Shown here in pieces: positions 1 through 7,734 of a stretch of DNA of 64,000 nt (positions are counted from its first letter, which is position 1; every line of letters starts with the position of its first letter). Made by a program: the position numbers and the translations under genes. Under the pieces are notes generated by a model that had not been told where the DNA came from, ran no database searches, and saw only the letters and a list, made by a program, of their open reading frames with translations. Source of the DNA: an uncultured Gammaproteobacteria bacterium (GTDB taxonomy: Bacteria; Pseudomonadota; Gammaproteobacteria; Arenicellales; JAANXG01); assembly GCA_947258785.1 (NCBI GenBank), contig CAMYJT010000009.1:1-64000 (forward strand), read 5' to 3'.

Positions 1-619
1 GACCCAGGATTTTTACGTGATCGACGATCCTGCGCTGGGAGCGCGGCAGAAGGGCGGCACCATCGACTTCGAGTTTCAGCCGCCTTCCGCAATCGCCCGC
101 GCCAGCCACCTTCTGCGCGACGCCAACGGCCTGGTTTGGGGCGAACGTTTGAAACAGCGACTGGAGCGCCATTTTCTGCGCGGCCAATATGTCAAGATCG
201 AAGCGTTTTGTGACTGGCTGCCCATTGAGGACTGCAGGATCGAGTTGGATCCCGATGTAAAGGACCGATGGGATCTGCCGGTGTCGCACATTCGCATCGA
301 TTTTCACAAACGCAACATCGATGTGGGCTGGTACCTGGCCGACAAGGGCGCGAGCGTGCTGAAGCAAATGGGGGCGGAGGATGTAATCGCTTATGCTGTA
401 GGATCACCGCCCACCAATCTGCAGGCGGGAACCTGCCGCTTTGGCAACGACGCCGCGCGCACCGTTCTGGACGCCGACTGTCGCAGCCACGAGGCAGAAA
501 ACCTGTTCGTTACCGATGGCAGCTTCATGCCCAACGGTGGTAGCGTGCCGCATACCTGGACCATCTACGCCAACTCTTTTCGTGTAGCGGACCGCATCAA
601 GGCGCAGCTTGGCGCCTGA
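1..619 (+). CDS. GMC-family oxidoreductase, C-terminal part (5' truncated by window)
   Basis: The reading frame is open from the first bases, so the gene begins upstream of the window; only about the last 205 residues are visible. The C-terminal substrate domain of GMC flavoenzymes (glucose/choline oxidase and gluconate 2-dehydrogenase type) is recognised by the ending LFVTDGSFMPNGG followed by VPHTWTIYANSFRVADRI, where the PHTW histidine is the expected active-site position and the final stretch closes the FAD fold. The N-terminal Rossmann GxGxxG lies outside the window. Substrate cannot be told from this part; a sugar- or aldonate-type dehydrogenase is most likely. The gene ends cleanly and is followed by decayed sequence. 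Confidence 0.85.
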   Translation, partial: TQDFYVIDDPALGARQKGGTIDFEFQPPSAIARASHLLRDANGLVWGERLKQRLERHFLRGQYVKIEAFCDWLPIEDCRIELDPDVKDRWDLPVSHIRIDFHKRNIDVGWYLADKGASVLKQMGAEDVIAYAVGSPPTNLQAGTCRFGNDAARTVLDADCRSHEAENLFVTDGSFMPNGGSVPHTWTIYANSFRVADRIKAQLGA

Positions 620-646
620 ACTCACTCCATCGACGCAATGGCGTCG

Positions 647-832
647 TTAGATCTCTTTTTGATAGGTGATGATGGCAGGCTATGCGCCGGTATGCAGAAA
701 CAGCAAATTCGTGTACGGGGACGCGCTCCCGGCGCGATGTAGGAAGCCCGCCATAGTCTTGCCGGTATAGATGGGATCGAGCATCTAACTCTCCGTGAGG
801 GCGCCCAACAGAATCGCCCGCATGCATGATTG
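647..832 (-). pseudogene. C-terminal remnant of a PLP enzyme (ACC deaminase / D-cysteine desulfhydrase family)
   Basis: Read on the minus strand, this stretch gives LDPIYTGKTMAGFLHRAGSA, then YTNLLFLHTGA, a stop, and PAIITYQKEI. This matches the end of 1-aminocyclopropane-1-carboxylate deaminase/D-cysteine desulfhydrase proteins (LDPVYTGKAM..., LFLHTGG.PALFAY). Two in-frame stops are visible, one just before the MLDPIYTG block (about 787) and one replacing a Gly codon in the HTGG motif. The N-terminal two thirds with the PLP lysine are missing. It is a dead fragment, not an expressed gene. Confidence 0.7.
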
Positions 833-903
833 CCTGACAGCCAATAGCCCGGCGCGGCCAAGGAAATCAAGATACCAAAACCACCGCACAACGCCACGTA
901 ACG

Positions 904-1020
904 ATGAGCTGGACGAAGCGCCTAAAACGCGTGTTTAAAATTGATGTCGAAACCTGCAGTCAGTAGGACGTTGCGGTTTTACAGATGGATCGAGAATGCG
1001 GACCTTCAAAACGTAAGTTT
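904..1020 (+). pseudogene. IS91-family transposase, C-terminal remnant
   Basis: Translation gives MSWTKRLKRVFKIDVETCSQ and then a stop. After a one-base frame change it continues LRFYRWIENADLQ. IS91-type (Y2, rolling-circle) transposases end with a conserved (T/S)WAxRLKRVFxIDxExCxxCGGxxRVIAxIEDP block, which this matches. The fragment is about 40 residues with a broken frame and lacks the catalytic tyrosines. A second remnant of the same block lies on the minus strand at about 6920-7137. Confidence 0.6.
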
Positions 1021-1084
1021 TCCCGTATTTCGAAGGTCGAGTCATGGCCTAAGCGTGTATGGTCCAAGAAAAGGATCGTGAGGT

Positions 1085-2158
1085 CTATGCAGCCTCGCGA
1101 TAGTAGAAACTCAGCATGCCACCCAGCCGTTCTCGACGCTGGATCGTACCGGTGTGGAAGTCAACTACATTAGACGGCTCCAATAACTGATTATCCACAC
1201 CCTGGTGGTTGCGTTCACTGAGATAATGTATGCCGTATTCACGCAGGGCGCGACGAAGCGACCGCTCACCGAATAGTATCATCCGCTCAAGGCATTCTTC
1301 TTTTATTGAGCGCACAAAGCGCTCCGCGATAGCGTTGCACCGAGGTGCCCGCGGCGGACACCGCACGGGCTCGACGCCTTCTCGCTCCAGGAAATATCTA
1401 AAGGCCAACGTGAATTTCGTGTCACGGTCCATAACCAGATAGGCGTAGTCCTTGAGAAAGCCATCAAATTCATCGGTGAGGTTCTGCGCCACTTGTATCA
1501 TGAACGCGCTGTTGGGTTCCGTTGTTACACCCGCGATGTGCACTCTGCGCGTCGCCAAATGCACCACGAAAAGGATGTAGTAGGTGACCAAACCTCTGGA
1601 GGTCAATACCTCAATCGTAAAGAAATCGGTGGCGGCCATCACATCCCAGTGGGCTTTCAGAAATGTACGCCAAGACGTCCGTTTACCCCGCTCCGGCGCC
1701 GGTTCAATCCCATGCCGTTTCAAAATGTTGGCAACCGTGCTAGGCGCCACGGTGTACCCGAGATTATCCAGCGCGCCCTGAATCTTATCGTAACCCCAGC
1801 TGGCGTTCTCGCCGGCCATGCGAAGGACCAAAGCGACGATCTCTTCCGATACCGGCGGTCTTCCCGGTCGTTTCAGCGCATAGGTCCACTTCCGAGCAAT
1901 GAGATTGCGATACCAGGCTAGGAGCGTATCCGGGGTCACCAGATTGGCGACTTCATCGAGGACCTCTCGCCCGAGTGCTTTCGCTTTGGCGGCGCGGCGC
2001 CGCCGATCGTTGTCCGACAGCTGAAGCCGACGTCCGTTGAGCTGTTGTTTGAAAATGCGATTCTCTGCAATAAGATAGTCGATGATAGCTTGCTGATGTC
2101 GATTGACCCAACCAGCGAGAGCCATCGCGAGGAGACTGATTAAGTTGACGTTGTTCAT
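1085..2158 (-). CDS. Integrase-core (rve-type DDE) transposase
   Basis: This 357-residue single-frame transposase has an N-terminal helical DNA-binding region (residues 1 to about 150, with PGRPPVSEEIVALVLRMA and GYTVAPSTVANILKRHGI as the helix-turn-helix part). An rve-type catalytic core follows. The three catalytic acids are visible: D in AATDFFTIEV, D in YLVMDRDTKF and E in AERFVRSIKEE. The protein looks intact. I could not define convincing element ends; an imperfect 18-bp inverted match between 1089-1106 and 2170-2187 overlaps the stop codon and is only suggestive. The family is IS3/IS481-like by its integrase core, but it is a single frame, unlike IS3. It sits between an IS91 remnant and the ATPase gene. 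Confidence 0.85.
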   Translation of the reverse strand: MNNVNLISLLAMALAGWVNRHQQAIIDYLIAENRIFKQQLNGRRLQLSDNDRRRRAAKAKALGREVLDEVANLVTPDTLLAWYRNLIARKWTYALKRPGRPPVSEEIVALVLRMAGENASWGYDKIQGALDNLGYTVAPSTVANILKRHGIEPAPERGKRTSWRTFLKAHWDVMAATDFFTIEVLTSRGLVTYYILFVVHLATRRVHIAGVTTEPNSAFMIQVAQNLTDEFDGFLKDYAYLVMDRDTKFTLAFRYFLEREGVEPVRCPPRAPRCNAIAERFVRSIKEECLERMILFGERSLRRALREYGIHYLSERNHQGVDNQLLEPSNVVDFHTGTIQRRERLGGMLSFYYREAA

Positions 2159-2282
2159 GAGCGAGCAGCCTACTCATACGAGGCTTCGCGGGCAACCTTT
2201 ACAGCGCGATCCTATTTCTGAACCATACAGGCTGCGTGATTAGCAATTCGATACGCACAACTTCACCCCCGACGATGAATTT

Positions 2283-3485
2283 TCAGGAACTACAAGTTTC
2301 TTTGACAACTTCCCGCGCCAAATCAGTAGCATTAATTGCCATAACGCTTCTTGAAACTGAGAACTTTTCATCACCCGGGTAAACCACGTATTTAGCCTCC
2401 GGTCTCACGTCGACGCAGGCATTGTGAAAACCTTTCCCCGGGCTTGGGTCGAGGCTCCGCTTGATTTCGATCGCCCACGGCTTGCGTCCGGGTAAAAGCA
2501 GAAGCAGATCGATCTCTGCGCCACCGGACGCACGATAGAAACTCGCCTCCGTACCGTCTGGTGCAATAGAAAGCGTGTTTTCGATCACGAAACCTTCCCA
2601 GCTCTGCCCGACCACAGGGTGTCCGACAACGTCTTCCTTGCCCCCGAGCCCGAGCAATGCATGTGTCACACCGCTGTCCCGGATATAGACCTTCGGTGAT
2701 TTAACCAAGCGCTTACCGACGTTCTTGTGCCACGGCATCAGTCGACGCACTAGCAACAAATCCACCATCAGGTCGAGATACTTGGCGATGGTTTTACCAT
2801 CGACACCGAGACCGCGTGACAACGCCGCCGCGTTCAAGAGTCCCCCCTGAGTATGGGCAAGCATAACCCAAAATCGCCGCAACGTTTCCGCCGGAATGCG
2901 CGGACCAAGCTGCGGCACGTCCCGCTCGAGATAGGTGCGGATGAAGTTCTGCCGCCACATCAGGCTCTCGCTATCGTCCACCGCAAGGAAACTATCCGGA
3001 AACCCGCCTCTTACCCACAGCTTGTCCAGATCGCCAGCTTCGACTTCGAGTACATCGAGCGGCGCTAGCTCCAGATAGGCAATACGCCCGGCCAGCGTTT
3101 CGCCCGTCTGTCGCAACAGGTCGATCGATGCTGATCCAAGCAGCAGAAAACGTCCCGCCCGTTTTCCCTTCCTCCGGCCTCGGTCTATCAAACCACGCAG
3201 ACTTCGAAACAAATCAGGCACCCGGTGCACCTCGTCGAGGATCACCAGCCGGTCTTCATGGTCCGCCAGATAGAGTTCCGGATCCGATAACTTGGCCCGA
3301 TCCGAAGTCGATTCAAGGTCGAGGTAGACAGATTCCGTGCTCTCGGCGATTTCCAGTGCCAGGGTGGTCTTGCCTACTTGACGCGGACCGAGCAGGGCGA
3401 CTGCTGGGTACTGGTCGATCAGACTGCACAAATGTGGTCGTAGACGACGATCTATCATCCTTGCAATTATGGAGTTTTTATCCAT
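2283..3485 (-). CDS. AAA-type ATPase with DUF4143 domain
   Basis: A 400-residue protein of the AAA_14/DUF4143 family. The Walker A motif is LLGPRQVGKTTLALEI near residue 38, and Walker B is RLVILDEVHRVPDL near residue 83. The C-terminal half holds the DUF4143 region, a winged-helix and nuclease-like part with GGAEIDLLLLLPGRKPWAIEIK (a D-ExK-like arrangement). Members are common in mobile and defence-rich regions and have no agreed function. Homologues usually begin M-I-x-R, which would place the start at 3458 (MIDRRLRPHL) rather than 3485. That alternative start lies exactly at the edge of a long inverted repeat. Neither start has a good Shine-Dalgarno sequence. Confidence 0.85.
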   Translation of the reverse strand: MDKNSIIARMIDRRLRPHLCSLIDQYPAVALLGPRQVGKTTLALEIAESTESVYLDLESTSDRAKLSDPELYLADHEDRLVILDEVHRVPDLFRSLRGLIDRGRRKGKRAGRFLLLGSASIDLLRQTGETLAGRIAYLELAPLDVLEVEAGDLDKLWVRGGFPDSFLAVDDSESLMWRQNFIRTYLERDVPQLGPRIPAETLRRFWVMLAHTQGGLLNAAALSRGLGVDGKTIAKYLDLMVDLLLVRRLMPWHKNVGKRLVKSPKVYIRDSGVTHALLGLGGKEDVVGHPVVGQSWEGFVIENTLSIAPDGTEASFYRASGGAEIDLLLLLPGRKPWAIEIKRSLDPSPGKGFHNACVDVRPEAKYVVYPGDEKFSVSRSVMAINATDLAREVVKETCSS

Positions 3486-3495
3486 AATTGCAAGG
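3459..3495 (-). promoter_or_regulatory. 15-bp-arm inverted repeat at the 5' end of the ATPase gene
   Basis: CCTTGCAATTATGGA and its exact reverse complement TCCATAATTGCAAGG are separated by 7 bases. The repeat covers the possible start codon at 3485 and ends immediately before the alternative start at 3458. It could be an operator bound as DNA or an RNA hairpin that hides the translation start. The symmetry is directly visible; the role is inference. Confidence 0.6.
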
Positions 3496-3547
3496 TTATT
3501 TCCGAGGTTCTTTACGTTGTGCGTGTCGGTGTCGAGATAGTATTCAT

Positions 3548-4349
3548 GGTACTGTCAACTTAAAGTGTCCAGCGCCACCGAGTTTACAGAAATTACTGGC
3601 TTAGTATTCACTGGACACACGTCGCCTCCCGCCACGCCTCAAACGCTCGGCCACGAAACGCCCGATAGTGGATAGCGCGGATCGTATGGCGTCCGAGTCT
3701 AAACAGGTTTAGAACGACACCTTGCACAGCAAGGAATCGTTGTGCCTGACCCGATGATTTGAATCGGCGCACTTGCCGTTCGCGTTGACGTGTGGGTTCA
3801 TGGGAAACTTCAGCTCGATTGTTTTCATATTGTTTGGTGCTATGCACAACCGACGGTAGCACTTCACGATGAGCAGCAGAGTAGCTTTTGAGTTTGTCTG
3901 TAATCAGTCGTCTTGGTGGAACGGATTGGCCCTTCAATAGCTTACGGAAGAAGCGTGTTGCAGCCTGCTTGTTCCGTCGTTTCTGAACCAAGATGTCAAG
4001 GGTGTCGCCATCTTGGTCCACGGCACGATAGAGATAATGACGCTCATCGCCGATGCGCACGAAGACCTCATCCACAAACCAGGTATCTCCGCATCGCCCA
4101 GCCTGGCGGCGCAATCGATTAGCGTAACCGGGGCCGAACTTGTTGCACCAGCGTCGAATGGTCTCGTAAGACACTACAATGCCGCGTTCCGCCAATAAAT
4201 CCTCGATATCACGATAACTCAGACAGAAACGGTAGTAGAGCCAGACTGCATGCTGGATAATAATTGGTGGAAAGCGATGCCGGCGATACACTGAATCTTT
4301 CGTTTTCATTGACTAAGTGCGCCAGACCGACCGTTAATGTGACAGTACC
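3548..4349. mobile_element. Complete IS6-family insertion sequence, 802 bp
   Basis: The element is bounded by inverted ends GGTACTGTCAACTTAA (3548-3563) and GGTACTGTCACATTAA (reverse strand, 4334-4349), which match at 14 of 16 positions. It contains one transposase gene, and about 0.8 kb is the normal IS6/IS26 size. The 8-bp flanks (3540-3547 and 4350-4357) differ, so no target duplication is visible. The right end abuts a decayed copy of a related IS6 transposase, suggesting insertion into, or deletion next to, an older element. Confidence 0.85.
3608..4309 (-). CDS. IS6-family transposase
   Basis: 233 residues, the standard length for IS6/IS26 transposases. An N-terminal helix-turn-helix (LSYRDIEDLLAERGIVVSYE) is followed by the DDE core: D in TWFVDEVFV, D in LITDKLKSY and E in NNRAEVSHEPTRQRERQ. 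Frame and catalytic residues are intact and both terminal repeats are present, so the element may still be mobile by replicative cointegrate transposition. Confidence 0.95.
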   Translation of the reverse strand: MKTKDSVYRRHRFPPIIIQHAVWLYYRFCLSYRDIEDLLAERGIVVSYETIRRWCNKFGPGYANRLRRQAGRCGDTWFVDEVFVRIGDERHYLYRAVDQDGDTLDILVQKRRNKQAATRFFRKLLKGQSVPPRRLITDKLKSYSAAHREVLPSVVHSTKQYENNRAEVSHEPTRQRERQVRRFKSSGQAQRFLAVQGVVLNLFRLGRHTIRAIHYRAFRGRAFEAWREATCVQ

Positions 4350-4457
4350 GAAAAAACGCTTCGCTGCCTGTTATTCTTTGCGCTTCTGTATAAGTATATC
4401 GATGACATTGTCGTCCTGGTCCACCGTGCGCCAGAGATATCGTCGTTCACCTCATAT
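4350..4457 (-). pseudogene. Decayed IS6-family transposase fragment
   Basis: The minus strand reads G-E-R-R-Y-L-W-R-T-V-D-Q-D-D-N-V-I-D-I-L, then IQKRKE, a stop, and QAAKRFF. It aligns with residues about 77-112 of the intact neighbour (GDERHYLYRAVDQDGDTLDI, LVQKRRNKQAATRFF). A stop replaces the Gly before the first block and another sits after KRKE. Similarity ends exactly at the right terminus of the intact IS. The rest of this older copy is absent from the left flank, so a deletion must have accompanied or followed insertion. Confidence 0.75.
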
Positions 4458-4464
4458 TCCATAT

Positions 4465-6366
4465 TTATGAAGAACGCTCCGCAGATTCCGCGTCAAGCAG
4501 AGCTTCACTTGCGATTGATCCATACAGAGTGTATCCATTTTTGCCACCTTTTTTTGCATGCTGCATGGCGATATTTCCCTTTTCGATTAGACCGTCGACC
4601 GTCTGCTCGTCATCCGGGAGAATCGAGATCCCTATGCTGCAGGTAGTGGTAAGTCTGATTTCGCCCAATTGGACGGGTGCACTGACGTCGTTGAGAATAC
4701 GCTCTGCTATTTGTGCCACACATTCATTGTGCTTTATCTCGTGCAGCATGATGAGAAATTGATCATTTGCCAAAGGTGGAAGATCATTAAAGACTTCGCT
4801 CACATGAGACGCACGGTAGAGCCTGACTTCGTTCATGCTAGGATGTGCTATAAAGTCCGATTGGCGCAATGACTTAGCTAATCGACTGGCGATAATTTTC
4901 AAGTATGTTTTTCCGACATCACGACCGTGAGCAGCGTTTAGCCGATCGAAGTCGTCCAAGTCGACGTAAAGTAAGACAAGAGTTTCTACATAACGCTCAG
5001 CACGCGCGATAGCTCTGTTGAGGAACTCCTTAAAAAAAGTGAGATTGGGTAATTTCGTCAAGGTATCGTAATACGCCGCTCGTTTTTCTAAACTCAGAGT
5101 GTCGTCCGAGTTGAGGTTAGAGGTCTGTAGCGATAAAGGTCCGGGGATTTCCGTTTCAATGAAATCAAAATTATCCTCACCAACCTCTAGAATGCTGTTG
5201 GAAACAGCGGCAATGTTCGTTCTCTTCGTGGGTGTAGTTCGATCTCTTCGTTCCATCTCTGCAATGTTTAAGCCGAATTCCGTTGCCGTCCCGTTAATGC
5301 TGAAACGCGCAACAAAGAATGAACCCATGAGCAAGAGCAAAATCAAGAAGGCATCTAGAATCACGAGCTGACTCAAGAGCGGTCTCGGCGCGGCATCGAG
5401 CCAATTCGACGGAACATAGGTAACGATCCTCCACGAAGGAACTTTGGAAGCCGGCTCTATAATTTGAAGCTGTGGGCGTTTCGCTGAACTGGTGTCGTCT
5501 GGGCGTGCCGGCCTTTCGGATAGAATGCTTCGATACGTAAACAAGCCCTCAGCGCTACGGAATTGCCCGGTCGTTTTATCAGCCATCATGGTCCACGCGT
5601 CCGGAAAATGTTGCCCAAGTCGTTTCCCCTGCCAGTTTACGTGCCCGATTGCCGAAGATGTGTCCGGTATCAGGGCGGCAAGTACATATCCGCCCGAATC
5701 TACGAGCAGGACTTGCCTCGAGCCGTCGTAAGAACGCATGGCTTGTTCCAGTAGCTGGGCTCCCACATAATCTAGTGTGACGACGCCCCGTGTTTTGCCA
5801 CGCCCGTCGGTGATTGGTGTCGAAAATCGAACCATTGTTGACCGAACCTGCGCACGGTTTATGCGCGTTTCTTGTTCGACGACGGGGGAAACCGTTACCT
5901 CGCCGCCAATTCGCACGATTACCCGGCCGAAACTGTAGTCGTACGCGACGTTCCGTAGATCCGCGTTGGAGGCACGAACGATGTCATTGTTCCGACGATT
6001 GAAGCGCATTAACTCGAAGCCCCGGTTGTCAACGAAGACGATCTGTCGATAACGATCATCCGTTGCGATTAAAGATTCGGAATTGCCTGCAAATCTTTCA
6101 ATGTTCGGGTGCTTGAGTTGCCCATCTATATTGTTAAACTCTGCCTGCGCGGCGAGGAAGACTAGATCCGCCCCCACACGGTTAAGCTCGGTATCGACGG
6201 CATTTGCAAGGAGGGCAATCACTCCCGTTTCGACAATACCAATCTTTGCGTATTCACGCCTCGTGCCATCTATATATATCCACGTAGTGATGCCCACGAG
6301 CAAGGCTGCCAACGGGAAGAAAATGAACAGCGATCGTGCGACGATTTTCCAAAAGACTCTGTTCAT
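4465..6366 (-). CDS. Membrane sensor protein with degenerate GGDEF domain
   Basis: 633 residues. A transmembrane helix near residues 12-31 is followed by a roughly 300-residue periplasmic sensor region resembling double Cache domains (QIVFVDNRGFELMRFN, VTLDYVGAQLLEQAM, VLLVDSGGYVLAAL). A second membrane helix lies at about residues 337-358, then a linker and a GGDEF-like domain beginning YYDTLTKLPNLTFFKEFLNR. The signature GGDEF is replaced by ANDQF at residues 533-537, and roughly 20 extra residues precede it. The distal GISILPDD and KGGKNGYTLY motifs remain. Catalytic diguanylate cyclase activity is therefore unlikely; it may be a ligand- or GTP-sensing module. There is no partner EAL domain. 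Confidence 0.85.
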   Translation of the reverse strand: MNRVFWKIVARSLFIFFPLAALLVGITTWIYIDGTRREYAKIGIVETGVIALLANAVDTELNRVGADLVFLAAQAEFNNIDGQLKHPNIERFAGNSESLIATDDRYRQIVFVDNRGFELMRFNRRNNDIVRASNADLRNVAYDYSFGRVIVRIGGEVTVSPVVEQETRINRAQVRSTMVRFSTPITDGRGKTRGVVTLDYVGAQLLEQAMRSYDGSRQVLLVDSGGYVLAALIPDTSSAIGHVNWQGKRLGQHFPDAWTMMADKTTGQFRSAEGLFTYRSILSERPARPDDTSSAKRPQLQIIEPASKVPSWRIVTYVPSNWLDAAPRPLLSQLVILDAFLILLLLMGSFFVARFSINGTATEFGLNIAEMERRDRTTPTKRTNIAAVSNSILEVGEDNFDFIETEIPGPLSLQTSNLNSDDTLSLEKRAAYYDTLTKLPNLTFFKEFLNRAIARAERYVETLVLLYVDLDDFDRLNAAHGRDVGKTYLKIIASRLAKSLRQSDFIAHPSMNEVRLYRASHVSEVFNDLPPLANDQFLIMLHEIKHNECVAQIAERILNDVSAPVQLGEIRLTTTCSIGISILPDDEQTVDGLIEKGNIAMQHAKKGGKNGYTLYGSIASEALLDAESAERSS

Positions 6367-6919
6367 AAGGGGGAGAAGCGTTGGTTGGAAGTGTTCAAGG
6401 TGTCAAGCGCCCCAAGTCGGCTCGCGCTCAAGAAAGACAGGAGGAGTTGTTGGCCGACAGGCATTAGCGTTAACAGTCAATTGCGGGTTTATCCTTACGA
6501 CAGAAAACAGTCACACTGTTTTAAGAATAGTAAAAAACGGCAGCTATGCTATTGAGGGGAAAGGAGTCGGTGACAAATGAGAGTCATTCGCACGGTCGCC
6601 GACTTGTTTAACGCCGATCTACGTCGCAGTCGATAGACTTCGCGGAGTCCAAAAAGATGTTACTTAAGTCATTGATATAGATGGCGTATTAGGGCGATCT
6701 CAAATCCCAGATACCGAACGGATAGTAAGCGTAACCACTCTGCCTTTTGCCAGCGACGCGCTCGCACACGGTGCGTTGGCCAGTTTGACTGGGTCAGTGG
6801 GTTTTGTATTTTTGTTGCGCGGCTCGCGGAAACAGCCTTGTACGGGTGCGAGTACGCTGCGGTGTGGGATATGTCGCTGTTGATCACGAGTGCGGCCGCG
6901 CGATGGCTCATCCGTCATC
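6367..6919. other. Gene-free stretch upstream of the sensor gene
   Basis: No open frame here shows recognisable protein sequence. Its right part probably holds the decayed 3' end of the IS91-type element whose coding remnant lies at 6920-7137. A promoter for the sensor gene should lie close to 6370-6560, which is locally AT-rich, but no convincing -35/-10 pair was identified. Confidence 0.4.
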
Positions 6920-7137
6920 GCTTCCCGGCGTCGGCGTTGCATTCAAGGTCGATCCGGTCAAGGCGGCGGGGCGGCCCGCAGGCTGAATGGGGCAGCGGTT
7001 GGGCGGGATTGGTCCGTTGTTCGAGATGATCGAGAATTTTTCGGATGTCGACCGGGTCTTCGATACACGCGATCACTGTGACGCAGCCGCCACTCGTCGG
7101 AGGTCTCGACATCAATCTTTAATACCCTTTTCAGGCG
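6920..7137 (-). pseudogene. Second IS91-family transposase C-terminal remnant
   Basis: The minus strand starts with RLKRVLKIDVET. After a frame change it continues SGGCVTVIACIEDPVDIRK and ILDHLEQRTN. This is the same conserved block of IS91 (Y2) transposases seen in the other orientation at 904-1020, here preserving more of the CGG-VIACIEDP part. The zinc-finger cysteines and frame are broken, so it is non-functional. The two remnants flank the 1-7 kb mobile-element patch. Confidence 0.65.
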
Positions 7138-7621
7138 CAGGGCCCGGGTTGTTGTTATGGATGGCAGGTATGCCGGTTTTTCTGGAGCAATAACCGGCCA
7201 TCGCGGCACCGTGTTGAGCGGGGATCTTGGCCTCGCTATCCCATCGCCCGCGCCGGGCCGGTGACGCCGGCCGGGCGTGGCAAACGAACACACGACCAAG
7301 CTAAAACGTCCGCGCATCTCACCTTCGACCGGCCATGACCTCGTCATGCTGGCTAGCGTGCCGACCATAAGCCGATGCCCGGTGCACGGTAGCGGACTGG
7401 ACTCTCACGTGACGAATCCAGCTGGATGGTCAGGGTAACAAGCCCCTGCCCGAGATCGCTCAAGAACATCAAACCGACCATGACGGGGAGTACGACCGAT
7501 AACAGCTGCAACCAAAAATGCGGCGCATTGCGGGCGCCGATTGGACTGATGCTCTGGGCGACGCCGCTGATGTCGGGTAGTGGATGAACGTGGTCAAAAT
7601 CTGCACGGGCGTTGACGGGAC
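7138..7621. other. Gene-poor stretch with an unassigned hydrophobic frame
   Basis: A minus-strand frame at about 7353-7610 encodes a hydrophobic segment (FWLQLLSVVLPVMVGLMFLS), but the frame also runs through a truncated repeat element and has no recognisable family. It could be the relic of a membrane-protein gene. Nothing else is supported here. Confidence 0.3.
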
Positions 7622-7686
7622 CTAACCCGCATATTGCACCAGTATCCATGAAGCTAGCGCAGGACAAGGGCGGTAAGAACGCCGGA
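7622..7686 (+). repeat. Truncated copy of the CTAG-ended MITE-like element
   Basis: Starting at CTAACCCGCATATTGCACC, this matches the outer about 65 bp of the element at 31037-31300 read from its right end (AGTATCC..GAAGCT.GCGCAGGAC and GGGCGGTAA.AACGCCGGAC). The similarity stops abruptly after GCCGGAC, so only one end survives. Confidence 0.7.
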
Positions 7687-7734
7687 CCTTCACTATTGGC
7701 GTTTAATGGTGCCGGACCCGGAATGATTCCCGAC

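Noticed and set aside
1089-2187. Inverted ends for the integrase-type transposase
   Set aside because: The two 18-bp segments agree at only about 13 positions and one overlaps the stop codon. No target duplication is visible, so element boundaries were not called.
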